Assembly (NCBI GenBank): GCA_947488615.1 | Contig: CANKZU010000010.1 | Span: 62,001 to 126,000, forward strand | Source: an uncultured Aurantimonas sp. | GTDB taxonomy: Bacteria; Pseudomonadota; Alphaproteobacteria; Rhizobiales; Rhizobiaceae | Reading direction: 5' to 3' | Length of the DNA: 64,000 nt | Shown here: positions 11,434 to 20,152 of the stretch, piece by piece | How positions within the stretch are numbered: position 1 is the first letter of the stretch | Layout of the letters: every line of letters starts with the position of its first letter | Notes under the pieces: model-generated | The model's database searches: none | The model's input: the letters and a program-made list of their open reading frames with translations, nothing else | What the model was told of the DNA's origin: nothing | Position numbers and translations under genes: made by a program

Positions 11434-12153
11434 TCAGACGACGTCCTTGACCCGGTCCCAGGTGTTCATCAGATGCTTGGCGAGGACTTTGCCGAGGCGC
11501 GCTCCGTCCCGAACACGGAGCGCATCGGCCATTTCCTCGTGCTCGGCGACGGCGTTCGCCCAAGCCTCCGGCTGCCGATTGCCGATGAAGCGGATCCGCT
11601 TCAGGCGCGACTGGATGTTCGCCTGCACGTCGATCAGCATATTGTTGCGCGACAGCCGCGCGATCCGCGCGTGTATCTCCTGATTGGCCTTGTAATAGGG
11701 TAGCCGGTCCCGCTCGGCGTAATACACCATCATCTCGTCGTGGATCGCGAGAAGATCGGCGATCTCCGCGTCACTCGCTCGCTCGCAGACCAGCCGTCCG
11801 GCGAGCTTTTCCAGCTCCGCCAGAACCTCCAGCATCGAAAATACGTCCTCGGGGGTCAGCCGCCGCACGATGCTGCCCCGCGCCGGCCGAATGTCGATCA
11901 GGCCCTCGCCGGCGAGCGTGCGGAGCGCCTCGCGGAGCGGCGTGCGGGACACGCCGAGCGAATCGACCAGCGCCGCCTCGTTGATTCGCGCGCCCGGTTT
12001 GAGATGCCCCTCGATGATGAGGTCACGGATTCGGCCCGCGACCTGCTCGTGCAGTGTCTGCCTCTGGATCACAGGCGCATCCGGATAGGCGATATCGTCT
12101 TCGACCGGCAGTTCAGTCACGGCGGGCTCCAGCAAGTGGCGACGCGCCTTCAT
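11434..12153 (-). CDS. GntR-family (FCD subfamily) transcriptional regulator
   Basis: A 239-aa DNA-binding regulator. The N-terminal winged helix is clear (LHEQVAGRIRDLIIEGHLKPG, then LVDSLGVSRTPLREALRTLAGEGLI); the C-terminal all-helical FCD ligand domain carries the metal-ligand histidines and acids (DEMM...NQEIHARIARLS...HEEMADALR). I chose ATG 12153 over longer upstream frames because the family begins shortly before the helix-turn-helix and the upstream sequence is the intergenic control region. Divergent from pdxA2 and the tetronate genes, which it most likely represses until a C4 sugar acid binds. Confidence 0.9.
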   Translation of the reverse strand: MKARRHLLEPAVTELPVEDDIAYPDAPVIQRQTLHEQVAGRIRDLIIEGHLKPGARINEAALVDSLGVSRTPLREALRTLAGEGLIDIRPARGSIVRRLTPEDVFSMLEVLAELEKLAGRLVCERASDAEIADLLAIHDEMMVYYAERDRLPYYKANQEIHARIARLSRNNMLIDVQANIQSRLKRIRFIGNRQPEAWANAVAEHEEMADALRVRDGARLGKVLAKHLMNTWDRVKDVV

Positions 12154-12185
12154 AGCAAAAAAATCGCTTGCGCACGCCAAAAGAA

Positions 12186-12208
12186 ATATCGTATGCAAAA
12201 TGCAATAT
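12186..12208. promoter_or_regulatory. Candidate GntR operator (23-bp imperfect dyad)
   Basis: Between the divergent GntR gene and pdxA2 lies an AT-rich dyad whose outer arms ATAT...ATAT and inner AT...AT positions are symmetric around 12197. It contains GTATGCA and TGCAATAT halves. Its position, 33 bases from the regulator start and 21 bases before the pdxA2 ATG, is right for an operator controlling both genes. Confidence 0.5.
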
Positions 12209-12229
12209 CCAGAACTGGCGGGAGGCCGA

Positions 12230-13309
12230 ATGCGGAACGATCTGGTGATCGCCTTTGCGATCGGCGACCCCGCGGGCATCAGCCCGGAACTCGCCGCCCG
12301 GCTGCTCGCCGACGACATCGCTTCCCAGGCGGTCATGCTGGTTATCGGCGATCGTCGCGTTCTGGACATGGGAGCGAAACACGCCGACGTGGCCGTCGAT
12401 CTACCGACCGTTTCGCTCGATGCGTTAGGGCTGCGGCGGCCCGAGCGTTCATGCTTCGTGGACCTTGGCAACTGCGATCCCGCCACCATCGAACTTGGCA
12501 CCGCCAGCGCCGATGGCGGGCGATCGGCCCTGGCGAATTTTCGCTGTGCCCTGTTGGCGGCCAATGGCGGCCATGCTGACGCGGTGTTCTTCACGCCCTT
12601 CAACAAGCACGCCATGCGGCAGGCCGAATCCGATTACGTCGACGAGATCGGCTTCGTGAACCGCACCATTCACGCGACGCGTAGTGGCAGCGAGTTCAAC
12701 GTTCTCGACGAAGTCTGGAACGCTCGCTGCACGTCACATATTCCGCTGTCGCAGGTTGCGGGTGCGCTCAGTGAAGAGCGCGTTTTCGAGAGCCTGCGAC
12801 TGACCGTCGAGACCATGCAAGGAGCAGGGTTCGCGCGGCCGCGGATCGGCGTTGCGGCGCTCAATCCCCATGCCGGCGACGGCGGCAATTTCGGCACCGA
12901 GGACGACGCGATCATCCTGCCGGCCGTCGAGCGGGCTCTGTCCCACCAGATGGCGGTGACGGGACCAGTTCCCTCCGACACCGTGTTCGTGCGGGCGCTG
13001 AAGGGCGAATTCGACGCGGTACTGACGATGTATCACGACCAGGGGCAAATCGCGATGAAGCTCATCGGCTTCGATCGGGGCGTGACCCTGATCGCCGGCT
13101 ACCCCTTCCCGATCGTCACGCCGGCGCATGGAACCGCCTACGACATCGCCGGCCAGGGCATCGCCAATGCCGGCGCCGGCCGAAAAGCCATCGAACTCGG
13201 GCTGATGCTCGCGGCTCGAAAGAACGAGGCGGAGGCGAATCCGTCACCTCCGAACCAGACCCTGGCCACGCTTTTTCGCCAGGGGCTCGAACCATCGGCC
13301 GCCGCCTGA
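12230..13309 (+). CDS. pdxA2: PdxA2-type 4-phospho-tetronate dehydrogenase
   Basis: A 359-aa PdxA-family protein. True PdxA oxidises 4-phosphohydroxythreonine in vitamin B6 synthesis; PdxA2 paralogues oxidise and decarboxylate 4-phospho-D-threonate or 4-phospho-D-erythronate to dihydroxyacetone phosphate. Family blocks seen: GDPAGISPEL near the start, FFTPFNKHAM, LNPHAGDGGNFGTED and the metal-binding MYHDQGQIAMKL. The start is ATG 12230, preceded at 7 bases by GGGAGG; an upstream ATG at 12200 lies inside the operator and lacks such a site. The catabolic neighbourhood, not the sequence alone, argues for PdxA2. The DtnK kinase that would supply its substrate is not in the window. Confidence 0.85.
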   Translation: MRNDLVIAFAIGDPAGISPELAARLLADDIASQAVMLVIGDRRVLDMGAKHADVAVDLPTVSLDALGLRRPERSCFVDLGNCDPATIELGTASADGGRSALANFRCALLAANGGHADAVFFTPFNKHAMRQAESDYVDEIGFVNRTIHATRSGSEFNVLDEVWNARCTSHIPLSQVAGALSEERVFESLRLTVETMQGAGFARPRIGVAALNPHAGDGGNFGTEDDAIILPAVERALSHQMAVTGPVPSDTVFVRALKGEFDAVLTMYHDQGQIAMKLIGFDRGVTLIAGYPFPIVTPAHGTAYDIAGQGIANAGAGRKAIELGLMLAARKNEAEANPSPPNQTLATLFRQGLEPSAAA

Positions 13310-13409
13310 AGCGCACGGCCCAAATCCACGCGGAAGAACGGCCGGAAAAGGCCGCGTCCCAGACGACCAAACCAACGACAGTTTTTTCAATCCAGATGGG
13401 AGGAAGAAA

Positions 13410-14396
13410 ATGATGCAGACCACTTTGAAGGCGCTTCTCGCGGGCGCAGTCCTTTTGACCGCCGGCGCCGCCGCCAAGGCACAGGAAGAAATCATCTTCG
13501 GCATCAGCGCCGCGCCGGGCTCGCTCCAGGAGCGGACCGCCAGCGAGTTCGCCAAACGCGCCAACGAAAAGCTCGGCGACAAGGCCGTGGTCAAGGTGTT
13601 CGACTCCTCGCAACTCGGCAAGGACAAGGACATGCTGCAGAAGATCAAGCTCGGCACCATGCACCTGACGCTGCCGTCCTCGACGATGCCGGAGATCGCG
13701 CCGGAATACGCGCTCTTCGACCTTCCCTTCATGGTCAAGGATCGCGATCACCTGGCCCGGATCGACGAGACCTTGTTCAAGGACGTGCTGGTGCCAGCCG
13801 CAGAGGCACAGGGTTATCGCCCGCTCGCGATCTGGGAAAACGGCTTTCGCCAGATCACCAACAATGAGCGGCCGATCAACACGCCGGCCGACCTCGATGG
13901 CTTGAAGATCCGCACGCCGAACTCGTCCTGGCGGGTGGCCATGTTCGATGCCTATGGCGCCAACCCGACGCCGATGTCGTTCTCGGAGGTCTTCGTCGCG
14001 CTGCAGACCGGCGTCATCGACGGTCAGGAGAACCCACTGACCAACATCGCCGCGGGCAAGCTCGACGAGGTGCAGAAATATCTGTCGATGTCCGGTCACG
14101 TCTATTCGCCGGCCTACCCGACGGTCGGCATCGCGACGTTCGAAAAGCTCGACCCGGAGGTCCAGACAGTGCTCGCCGAGACCGCCCAGGAGGTCGCCAC
14201 ATGGGCGCGTGAACAGGGCGCCAGCGCCGACGGCGAGTTGCTTCAGAAGCTGAAGGACGGCGGCATGGAGGTCAACGAGGCCGACCGCCAGGCCTTCATC
14301 GACGCCTCCAAGCCGCTCTATGAAAAGTTCGCGTCCGAGGTTGAAGGCGGCCAGGACATGATCGACAAGGCGCAGTCGCTCGCCGACGGCTCCTAG
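13410..14396 (+). CDS. dctP: TRAP transporter solute-binding protein (DctP)
   Basis: A 328-aa periplasmic receptor with a Sec signal peptide (LKALLAGAVLLTAGAAAKAQ, cleavage about residue 24). The DctP fold markers are present: SSQLGKDKDMLQKIKLGTM, the carboxylate-binding region around LKIRTPNSSW with its arginine, and FVALQTGVIDGQENPLTNI. The arginine implies an acid ligand, consistent with threonate or erythronate. A GGGAGGAAG ribosome site precedes the start (13410, or the next codon). A factor-independent terminator follows directly, so dctP should be made in excess over the membrane genes. Confidence 0.93.
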   Translation: MMQTTLKALLAGAVLLTAGAAAKAQEEIIFGISAAPGSLQERTASEFAKRANEKLGDKAVVKVFDSSQLGKDKDMLQKIKLGTMHLTLPSSTMPEIAPEYALFDLPFMVKDRDHLARIDETLFKDVLVPAAEAQGYRPLAIWENGFRQITNNERPINTPADLDGLKIRTPNSSWRVAMFDAYGANPTPMSFSEVFVALQTGVIDGQENPLTNIAAGKLDEVQKYLSMSGHVYSPAYPTVGIATFEKLDPEVQTVLAETAQEVATWAREQGASADGELLQKLKDGGMEVNEADRQAFIDASKPLYEKFASEVEGGQDMIDKAQSLADGS

Positions 14397-14411
14397 GACC
14401 GTCAGACAATG

Positions 14412-14441
14412 CGGGGGCCGGCGGAGTCGGCCCCCGTTTTT
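14412..14441 (+). terminator. Intra-operon terminator between dctP and dctQ
   Basis: Stem CGGGGGCCG (14412-14420) pairs with CGGCCCCCG (14428-14436), loop of seven, followed by TTTTT. It is a textbook intrinsic terminator placed just after the receptor gene, about 43 bases before the dctQ start, and probably acts as an attenuator rather than a complete stop. Confidence 0.85.
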
Positions 14442-14483
14442 CGCTCATCGACCGTCTCACATGCCTTTCTTGGAAAACCGCCC

Positions 14484-15041
14484 ATGTCCCGGCTCGCCCG
14501 CTGGCTCGACATCGCCCTTCAAGCCGCGACGCTGTTCCTGCTCATCGTCCTCACCGGGGTCGTTCTGTTGGGCGTGACGTTTCGCTATTCCGGCAATTCG
14601 CTGATCTGGTATGACGAGATCGCTTCGGTTCTGCTCGCCTGGATCACCTTTTCCGGGGCGGCGCTGGCGACGATGCGCAATGCGCATCTGGGGTTCAGCG
14701 GCCTGCTGTTCGCGTTGCCGCGGCCGAGCCGCACGATCCTGTTCGTCGTCGTCGAGCTGATTTTCCTGATCGTCTTCGCGATCATCGGCTGGGCCGGCTG
14801 GGCGATCCTCGATGTTTTCGGCAATGAGACGCTGATCTCCGTGCGCTTCGTTCCCCGCAGTCTGGTCCAGAGCATTCTGCCGGTCAGCGCCGGGCTGATC
14901 ATCCTGGCGCGCCTGCTTACCTTGCCAGAGCGCTACAGGGACGTGGAAGAGGGCCTCGATCCGGAGCAACGCGAGATCGCGAGCGAGATCGCCCGCGCCG
15001 AGACCGAACTCAACGCCATGCGCGCCGGAGAGCCGAGATGA
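14484..15041 (+). CDS. dctQ: TRAP transporter small permease (DctQ)
   Basis: A 185-aa four-helix membrane subunit that bridges the TRAP channel. Helix 1 is LFLLIVLTGVVLLGVTFRYSG, followed by the conserved WYDEIASVLLAWITFSGAA. I start at ATG 14484, since the upstream extension of the frame runs through the terminator. Its stop overlaps the dctM start (ATGA at 15038). Confidence 0.9.
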   Translation: MSRLARWLDIALQAATLFLLIVLTGVVLLGVTFRYSGNSLIWYDEIASVLLAWITFSGAALATMRNAHLGFSGLLFALPRPSRTILFVVVELIFLIVFAIIGWAGWAILDVFGNETLISVRFVPRSLVQSILPVSAGLIILARLLTLPERYRDVEEGLDPEQREIASEIARAETELNAMRAGEPR

Positions 15042-16321
15042 CCGAGGCGCTCATTCTCCTGTTGATGTTCGTGCTGATCGCCATCGGTTTGCCGATCGCA
15101 GTGGCGATCCTTGCCAGCGCGCTGGTCGGCGTATTCATTCTGAACGGCCATCTCGGCTTCCTCAACGCGGCGCTGTCGATCTTCGATGGCGCCACCAGCT
15201 TTCCTCTGATTGCCATTCCGCTGTTCATCCTGGCCGGCGCGCTGATGAACACCGGCGGCATCTCGCAGCGATTGATCACCTTCGTCTCGGCCCTCATCGG
15301 CTTCCTGCGCGGCGGCCTGGCGATGGTGAATGTCGGGGTGTCGCTGTTCTTCGCCGAGATTTCCGGCTCGGCCGTCGCCGATGTCGCGGCGATCGGCTCG
15401 GTGCTGATCCCGGCGATGAAGAAGAAGGGCTATTCGCCCCGCTTTGCCGCCGCGATCACCTCGTCCTCCGCCTCGCTTGCCATCATCATCCCGCCCTCGA
15501 TTCCGATGATCCTCTACGGCGCGCTGTCGGACACCTCGATCGTCCGGCTGTTCGTCGCCGGCATCGTGCCGGGGCTGCTTGGCGGCTTTTCGATGATGGC
15601 GCTCTGCTATTATTTCGCGGTCCGCTACGACCTGCCGCGCGAGGAGGCGTTCAGCCTCTGCCGTCTCTGGACGGCGACGAAGGACGCCGGCTGGGCGCTG
15701 ATCCTGCCGGTGATCATTCTTGGCGGCATTTTCGGCGGCTTCGTCACCGCCACCGAAGGCGCCGGCCTCGCCGTCGTCGCCGCCCTGCTGATCGGCGGCT
15801 TCATCTATCGCGAGATCAATCTGCGCAAACTCTATCTTTCGCTGGTCGACGGGGTGATCCAGACCGCCGTGGTGATGCTGCTGGTCGCGACCTCGGCCGT
15901 GCTCGGCCTCTATCTGACCGAGACCGAGATGCCGCAGCGCCTTGCCGCCAGCATCACCACCCTGACCACGGACAAGTTCCTGGTCCTGATGATCATCAAC
16001 GTCTTCCTCTTGTTCGTCGGCATGGTCCTGCACGGTGCCGCCGCGATCATCCTGACCGTGCCGATCTTCATGCCGCTGGTCCACGAGATCGGCATCGACC
16101 CGATTCAGTTCGGCATCCTGCTGACGCTGAATATCGCGCTCGGCCAACAGACGCCGCCGGTTGCCAGCGTTCTGGTCACCGCCTGCTCGATCGCCCGCAC
16201 CGACATCTGGAAGACGACGAAGACGAACCTGCCGTTCATCGGCGTACTGGTCCTGATCCTCATCCTCGTCACCTATGTGCCGGCGGTCTCGCTGTCGCTG
16301 GTCGACGTCTTCTACGAGTAA
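15038..16321 (+). CDS. dctM: TRAP transporter large permease (DctM)
   Basis: A 427-aa membrane protein with about 12 helices, the sodium-coupled transport channel of the TRAP system. Recognisable DctM features: GLPIAVAILAS near the start, LFFAEISGSAVADVAAIGSVL, the helix-hairpin ITSSSASLAIIIPPSIPMI, and the C-terminal VTYVPAVSLSL. Translationally coupled to dctQ. With DctP it should import a C4 sugar acid for the enzymes that follow. Confidence 0.95.
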   Translation: MTEALILLLMFVLIAIGLPIAVAILASALVGVFILNGHLGFLNAALSIFDGATSFPLIAIPLFILAGALMNTGGISQRLITFVSALIGFLRGGLAMVNVGVSLFFAEISGSAVADVAAIGSVLIPAMKKKGYSPRFAAAITSSSASLAIIIPPSIPMILYGALSDTSIVRLFVAGIVPGLLGGFSMMALCYYFAVRYDLPREEAFSLCRLWTATKDAGWALILPVIILGGIFGGFVTATEGAGLAVVAALLIGGFIYREINLRKLYLSLVDGVIQTAVVMLLVATSAVLGLYLTETEMPQRLAASITTLTTDKFLVLMIINVFLLFVGMVLHGAAAIILTVPIFMPLVHEIGIDPIQFGILLTLNIALGQQTPPVASVLVTACSIARTDIWKTTKTNLPFIGVLVLILILVTYVPAVSLSLVDVFYE

Positions 16322-16427
16322 CGAATCCGTCGCCCGCCTTCGTTAAGGGGTCGCTTCGATCCCGGGCGCCTCAACTTCCTTCAAGGCAAGGCTTGGCACC
16401 AGCGGCAAAGACGCGGTACGTAGCCTT

Positions 16428-16447
16428 GCTGCGGTATACATTGCCGA
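16428..16447. promoter_or_regulatory. Possible second GntR site before otnK
   Basis: The 150-base gap between dctM and otnK contains GCGGTATACATTGCCG; its GTATACA resembles the GTATGCA half of the operator at 12186-12208, and GTATAC is itself palindromic, a pattern common in FCD-type GntR operators. A GGAGGAGAGGGG ribosome site follows before the ATG. Suggestive only. Confidence 0.25.
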
Positions 16448-16471
16448 GGCTGGCGACGGAGGAGAGGGGCG

Positions 16472-17737
16472 ATGCTGCTCGGCTGCATAGGGGACGACTT
16501 CACCGGCTCGTCCGACCTCGCCAACACGCTCGCCAAGGGCGGCATGCGAGTGACGCAATATAGCGGTGTGCCGAGTGGCACCGCCGAGCCCGGCGTCGAG
16601 GCCGGAATCGTCGCCCTGAAATCGCGGACGATCCCCCCGGCCGACGCGGTGGCGCTGTCGCTCGAAGCGCTCGACTGGTTGGTCGACCAGGGCTGCCGGC
16701 AGTTCCTGTTCAAATATTGCTCGACCTTCGATTCGACGCCGGAGGGCAATATCGGACCGGTGATCGATGCCCTGATGCAGCGCCTCGGGACAGACCGCAC
16801 GATCGTCTGTCCAGCCTTCCCCGCGACCGGGCGCAGCATCTATCAAGGGCATCTCTTCGTCGGCGACCGGCTGCTCAGCGAAAGCGGCATGGAACACCAT
16901 CCGCTGACGCCGATGACCGACGCCGACCTGCGCCGGTGGCTCATGCCGCAGACGAAACAGGGCGTCGGGCACGTTGCCGCGACAACGGTGTTTCAAGGCG
17001 GCCCGGCGATCCTCGACGCGATTGCCACTGAGGCGTCCGCCGGCCGGCCTGTGGTGGTGGTCGACGCGATCCGCGACGAGGATCTCTTTGCGATCGGGCA
17101 CGCGGCGCGCGACTTGAAGCTTCTGACCGGCGGCTCGGGCATCGCCCTCGGCCTGCCCGACAATTTCCGCGCCGAGAATCTGCTGGCGTCCGAGGCATCG
17201 ACCTGGGTGGGCTCCGAAGGCCCGGCGGCGATCCTGTCCGGCTCGTGCTCGACCATGACCCGGACACAGGTCGCGCGCTATGCGGGCGCGGCCCCTGCCC
17301 TCGAAATCTTGCCGGAGCGGGTGATGGCGGGCGAACAGACACCGGACGGCGCGGTCGGTTGGGCACTCGAACAGACCGGCGGCGTCCCGCTCATCTACTC
17401 CTCGGCCGATCCCGAAGCGGTCAAGGCGGCGCAGCAGCGTTTCGGCAGAGACCCGCTCGCCGCACGCCTTGAAGAGTTCTTCGCCGAAGCCGCCCGCCAA
17501 TTGTGCGCGGCGGGCGTCACGCGGCTGGTGGTGGCGGGCGGCGAGACGTCGGGCGCGGTGGTCGAGGGGCTCGGCCTCTCCGCCCTTTCTATCGGGCCGG
17601 AGATCGCGCCGGGCGTTCCGGCGGTGAAGGCGTCGGACCGGCCGCTCTGGCTGACCCTGAAGTCCGGCAATTTCGGCGACGCGGATTTCTTCCAGACGGC
17701 GCTGGGCGTCTTGAAAGGCGAGAATCATGACGGCTGA
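16472..17737 (+). CDS. otnK: 3-oxo-tetronate 4-kinase (DUF1537 family)
   Basis: A 421-aa two-domain four-carbon acid sugar kinase. N-terminal GDDFTGSSDLANTLAKGG, the sugar-acid loop FKYCSTFDSTPEGNIGPV, and in the C-terminal nucleotide domain GGETSGAVVEGL and the closing LKSGNFGDADFF. The FKYCSTFDS version, rather than the KKIDSTLRGN version of DtnK-like members, points to OtnK, which phosphorylates 3-oxo-tetronate. It overlaps otnC by 11 bases. It supplies the substrate for the decarboxylating aldolase-like OtnC. The OtnK versus DtnK choice rests on recall of the loop motif. Confidence 0.85.
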   Translation: MLLGCIGDDFTGSSDLANTLAKGGMRVTQYSGVPSGTAEPGVEAGIVALKSRTIPPADAVALSLEALDWLVDQGCRQFLFKYCSTFDSTPEGNIGPVIDALMQRLGTDRTIVCPAFPATGRSIYQGHLFVGDRLLSESGMEHHPLTPMTDADLRRWLMPQTKQGVGHVAATTVFQGGPAILDAIATEASAGRPVVVVDAIRDEDLFAIGHAARDLKLLTGGSGIALGLPDNFRAENLLASEASTWVGSEGPAAILSGSCSTMTRTQVARYAGAAPALEILPERVMAGEQTPDGAVGWALEQTGGVPLIYSSADPEAVKAAQQRFGRDPLAARLEEFFAEAARQLCAAGVTRLVVAGGETSGAVVEGLGLSALSIGPEIAPGVPAVKASDRPLWLTLKSGNFGDADFFQTALGVLKGENHDG

Positions 17738-18374
17738 GGCACAGCTTCGCGAGACGGTCTGCGAACTGGCGCGCTCGATCTACGACCGGGGCCTGACCCA
17801 CGGCGCCTCGGGCAATATCTCAGTCCGGATGCCCGACGGCGGCCTGCTGGTCACACCGACCGGCGCCTCCTTCGGCCGTCTCGACCCGGCCCGCCTCAGC
17901 CGGTTCGATGCCGCCGGGACTCTCGTCGAGGGCGACAAGCCGACGAAGGAAATGCCGCTGCACCGGGCGTTTTACGACACCCGCTCGACCGCCGGCGCCG
18001 TGGTGCATCTCCATTCGACCCATTCCGTCGCCCTATCGATGCTGCCGGGCCTCGACCCCGACAACATGCTGCCGCCGCTCACCGCCTATTCGATCATGCG
18101 GCTCGGCAAGGTTCGGCTGCTGCCGTATTTCCTCCCCGGCGACGCGGCCACGGGCGACGCGATCCGCGGACTGGCCGGCCGCCGCTCGGCGGTGATGCTG
18201 GCGAACCACGGTCCGGTCGTCGCCGGCAAGGATCTGGAAGCCGCCGTCTATGCCATCGAGGAACTGGAAGAGACGGCCCGGCTCGCGCTTCTGACGCGCG
18301 GGCTGCAACCGCGCCTGCTGACGCCAGAACAGATCGCCGGCGTCGTCACCGCCTTCGACGTGGAGTGGTCCTGA
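17727..18374 (+). CDS. otnC: 3-oxo-tetronate 4-phosphate decarboxylase (class II aldolase fold)
   Basis: A 215-aa zinc protein of the class II aldolase/adducin family. GASGNISVRM and the zinc-binding HLHSTHS and LANHGPVVAG motifs are intact, as is the acid in PTKEMPLHRA. Within this operon it should decarboxylate 3-oxo-4-phospho-tetronate to dihydroxyacetone phosphate and CO2. The stop TGA overlaps the start of otnI (TGATG). FucA-type aldolase activity is the generic alternative, but the neighbours argue for OtnC. Confidence 0.85.
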   Translation: MTAEAQLRETVCELARSIYDRGLTHGASGNISVRMPDGGLLVTPTGASFGRLDPARLSRFDAAGTLVEGDKPTKEMPLHRAFYDTRSTAGAVVHLHSTHSVALSMLPGLDPDNMLPPLTAYSIMRLGKVRLLPYFLPGDAATGDAIRGLAGRRSAVMLANHGPVVAGKDLEAAVYAIEELEETARLALLTRGLQPRLLTPEQIAGVVTAFDVEWS

Positions 18375-19156
18375 TGATCCGCCTGTCCGCCAATCTCGGT
18401 TTCCTGTGGACCGAACTGTCGCTTCCCGATGCGATCCGGCGTGCCAAGGCGGCCGGCTTCGACGCCGTCGAGTGCCATTGGCCCTATGACGAGGACGCCG
18501 GAGCCGTCCGGCGGGCGCTGGAGGAGACCGGCCTGACGATGCTCGGCCTCAACACCCGCAAGGGCGGCGCGGCCGATTTCGGCCTTGCCGCCGTTCCCAG
18601 CCGCGAGATGGAAGCCCGGGCGGCGATCGACGAGGCCTTCGATTACGGCGCCGAGATCGGCGCCAGGGCCGTCCATGTCATGGCCGGAAAGACGCAAGGG
18701 GTCGAGGAAGCGAGCGAGACGTTCGACAAGAACCTTGCCTATGCCTGCGACCGCGCCGCCAAACACGACATGATCGTGCTGATCGAGCCGATCAACCACC
18801 GCGACGCGCCGGGCTATTTTCTCTTCGAAATCGAGCAGGCGGCTAAAATCGTCGCGCGTCTGGGCCGGCCCGAGCTGAAGATCATGTTCGACTGCTATCA
18901 TACCCAGATCATGCAGGGCGATCTCACCCGGCGCTTCGAGCGCCACCGTGACCTGATCGGCCATGTGCAGATCGCCGCCGTACCGTCCCGCGCCGAGCCC
19001 GACGAGGGCGAACTGGCCTATGAGCGGCTGCTGCCGGCCATCGCGGCGCTCGGCTATGCGGGTTTTTTTGGCGCCGAATACCGGCCGCGCGGCACGACCG
19101 ACGACGGGCTCGACTGGATGGCGTCGGTTCGCGCTGGCGGGTCTGGCGAGCGTTAG
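18374..19156 (+). CDS. otnI: 2-oxo-tetronate isomerase (hydroxypyruvate isomerase family)
   Basis: A 260-aa TIM-barrel sugar isomerase (AP endonuclease 2 superfamily). Recognised by RLSANLGFLWTELSLPDAI, the metal/catalytic acid in LIEPINHRDAPGYFL, IMFDCYHTQIMQGDL and FGAEYRPRG. It should interconvert 2-oxo- and 3-oxo-tetronate between LtnD and OtnK. The start is ATG 18374, which shares bases with the otnC stop; an upstream GTG would create overlap without benefit. Confidence 0.87.
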   Translation: MIRLSANLGFLWTELSLPDAIRRAKAAGFDAVECHWPYDEDAGAVRRALEETGLTMLGLNTRKGGAADFGLAAVPSREMEARAAIDEAFDYGAEIGARAVHVMAGKTQGVEEASETFDKNLAYACDRAAKHDMIVLIEPINHRDAPGYFLFEIEQAAKIVARLGRPELKIMFDCYHTQIMQGDLTRRFERHRDLIGHVQIAAVPSRAEPDEGELAYERLLPAIAALGYAGFFGAEYRPRGTTDDGLDWMASVRAGGSGER

Positions 19157-19228
19157 GCAGCGGTCACGAATTGCCGAAGCGGACATGTTGTTCGCCAAGG
19201 CTCATGAAACAGGTGATGGGAGGGCGCA

Positions 19229-20131
19229 TTGGCGGCAATGAAGGTGGGATTCATCGGCCTCGGCTCGATGGGGATGGGAGCGGCCCTGTCCGCCCTGCGG
19301 GCCGGCCTGACTGTCTACGGCGTCGATTTGTCGCCCGCCGCCTTGCAGCGGCTCGAACAGGCGGGAGCCGCCGGCGTCGGGAAGGACGCCTCGGCCTTTG
19401 CCGGCGATCTCGATGCGGTCGTGCTTCTGGTGGTCAACGCCGCTCAATGCCGGGACGCGCTGTTCGGCGCGAACGGCATCGCGCCGCTGCTGAGGCCCGG
19501 CACGCCGGTCGTAGTGTCCGCCACGATCTCCCCCGACGATGCCCGCCGCTTCGACGAGGATTTGCGCGCGGCCGGCCTGAAAATGCTGGATGCGCCAGTC
19601 TCGGGCGGGGCGGCGAAGGCCGAGACCGGCGAGATGACGATCATGGCCGCCGGGCCGCAAGAGGTATTCGATACGCTCGAGCCGCTGCTCGATGCGATCG
19701 CGGCCAAGGTCTACAATATCGGCGAGACGATCGGTCTCGGCGCGACAGTGAAGATCGTCCATCAACTTCTCGCCGGGGTCCATATCGCGGCCGGCGCCGA
19801 GGCGATGGCGCTTGCCTCTCGCGCCGGCATCCCGCTCGATCTGATGTACGACGTCGTCACCAACGCGGCCGGCAATTCCTGGATGTTCGAAAACCGCATG
19901 AAGGGCGTCGTGGAAGGCGATTACACGCCGATGTCGGCGGTGGACATCTTCGTCAAGGACATGGGGCTGGTGACCGAAACCGGCCGGTCGCTCAAATTCC
20001 CGCTACCGCTCGCCTCGACCGCCTATGCGATGTATCTCAACGCCAGCAACGCCGGCTACGGCAAGGAAGCCGACAGCGCCGTCATCAAGACCTTCGCCGG
20101 CATCGATCTACCGAAGACGAAGGGAAGCTGA
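19229..20131 (+). CDS. ltnD: L-threonate dehydrogenase (3-hydroxyisobutyrate DH family)
   Basis: A 300-aa beta-hydroxyacid dehydrogenase. Rossmann motif GFIGLGSMGMG, substrate loop DAPVSGGAAKAETGEM, and the catalytic lysine in GATVKIVHQLLAG. In the tetronate pathway this family member (LtnD) oxidises L-threonate to 2-oxo-tetronate; D-erythronate dehydrogenase DenD belongs to a different fold, so L-threonate is the favoured substrate. A GGGAGGG sits five bases before a TTG at 19229; an ATG at 19238 is the alternative start. Last gene of the tetronate operon, converging on the ABC transporter genes with 21 bases between stops. Confidence 0.87.
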   Translation: MAAMKVGFIGLGSMGMGAALSALRAGLTVYGVDLSPAALQRLEQAGAAGVGKDASAFAGDLDAVVLLVVNAAQCRDALFGANGIAPLLRPGTPVVVSATISPDDARRFDEDLRAAGLKMLDAPVSGGAAKAETGEMTIMAAGPQEVFDTLEPLLDAIAAKVYNIGETIGLGATVKIVHQLLAGVHIAAGAEAMALASRAGIPLDLMYDVVTNAAGNSWMFENRMKGVVEGDYTPMSAVDIFVKDMGLVTETGRSLKFPLPLASTAYAMYLNASNAGYGKEADSAVIKTFAGIDLPKTKGS

Positions 20132-20152
20132 CGCCCGGCGGCGCGGCCATCG

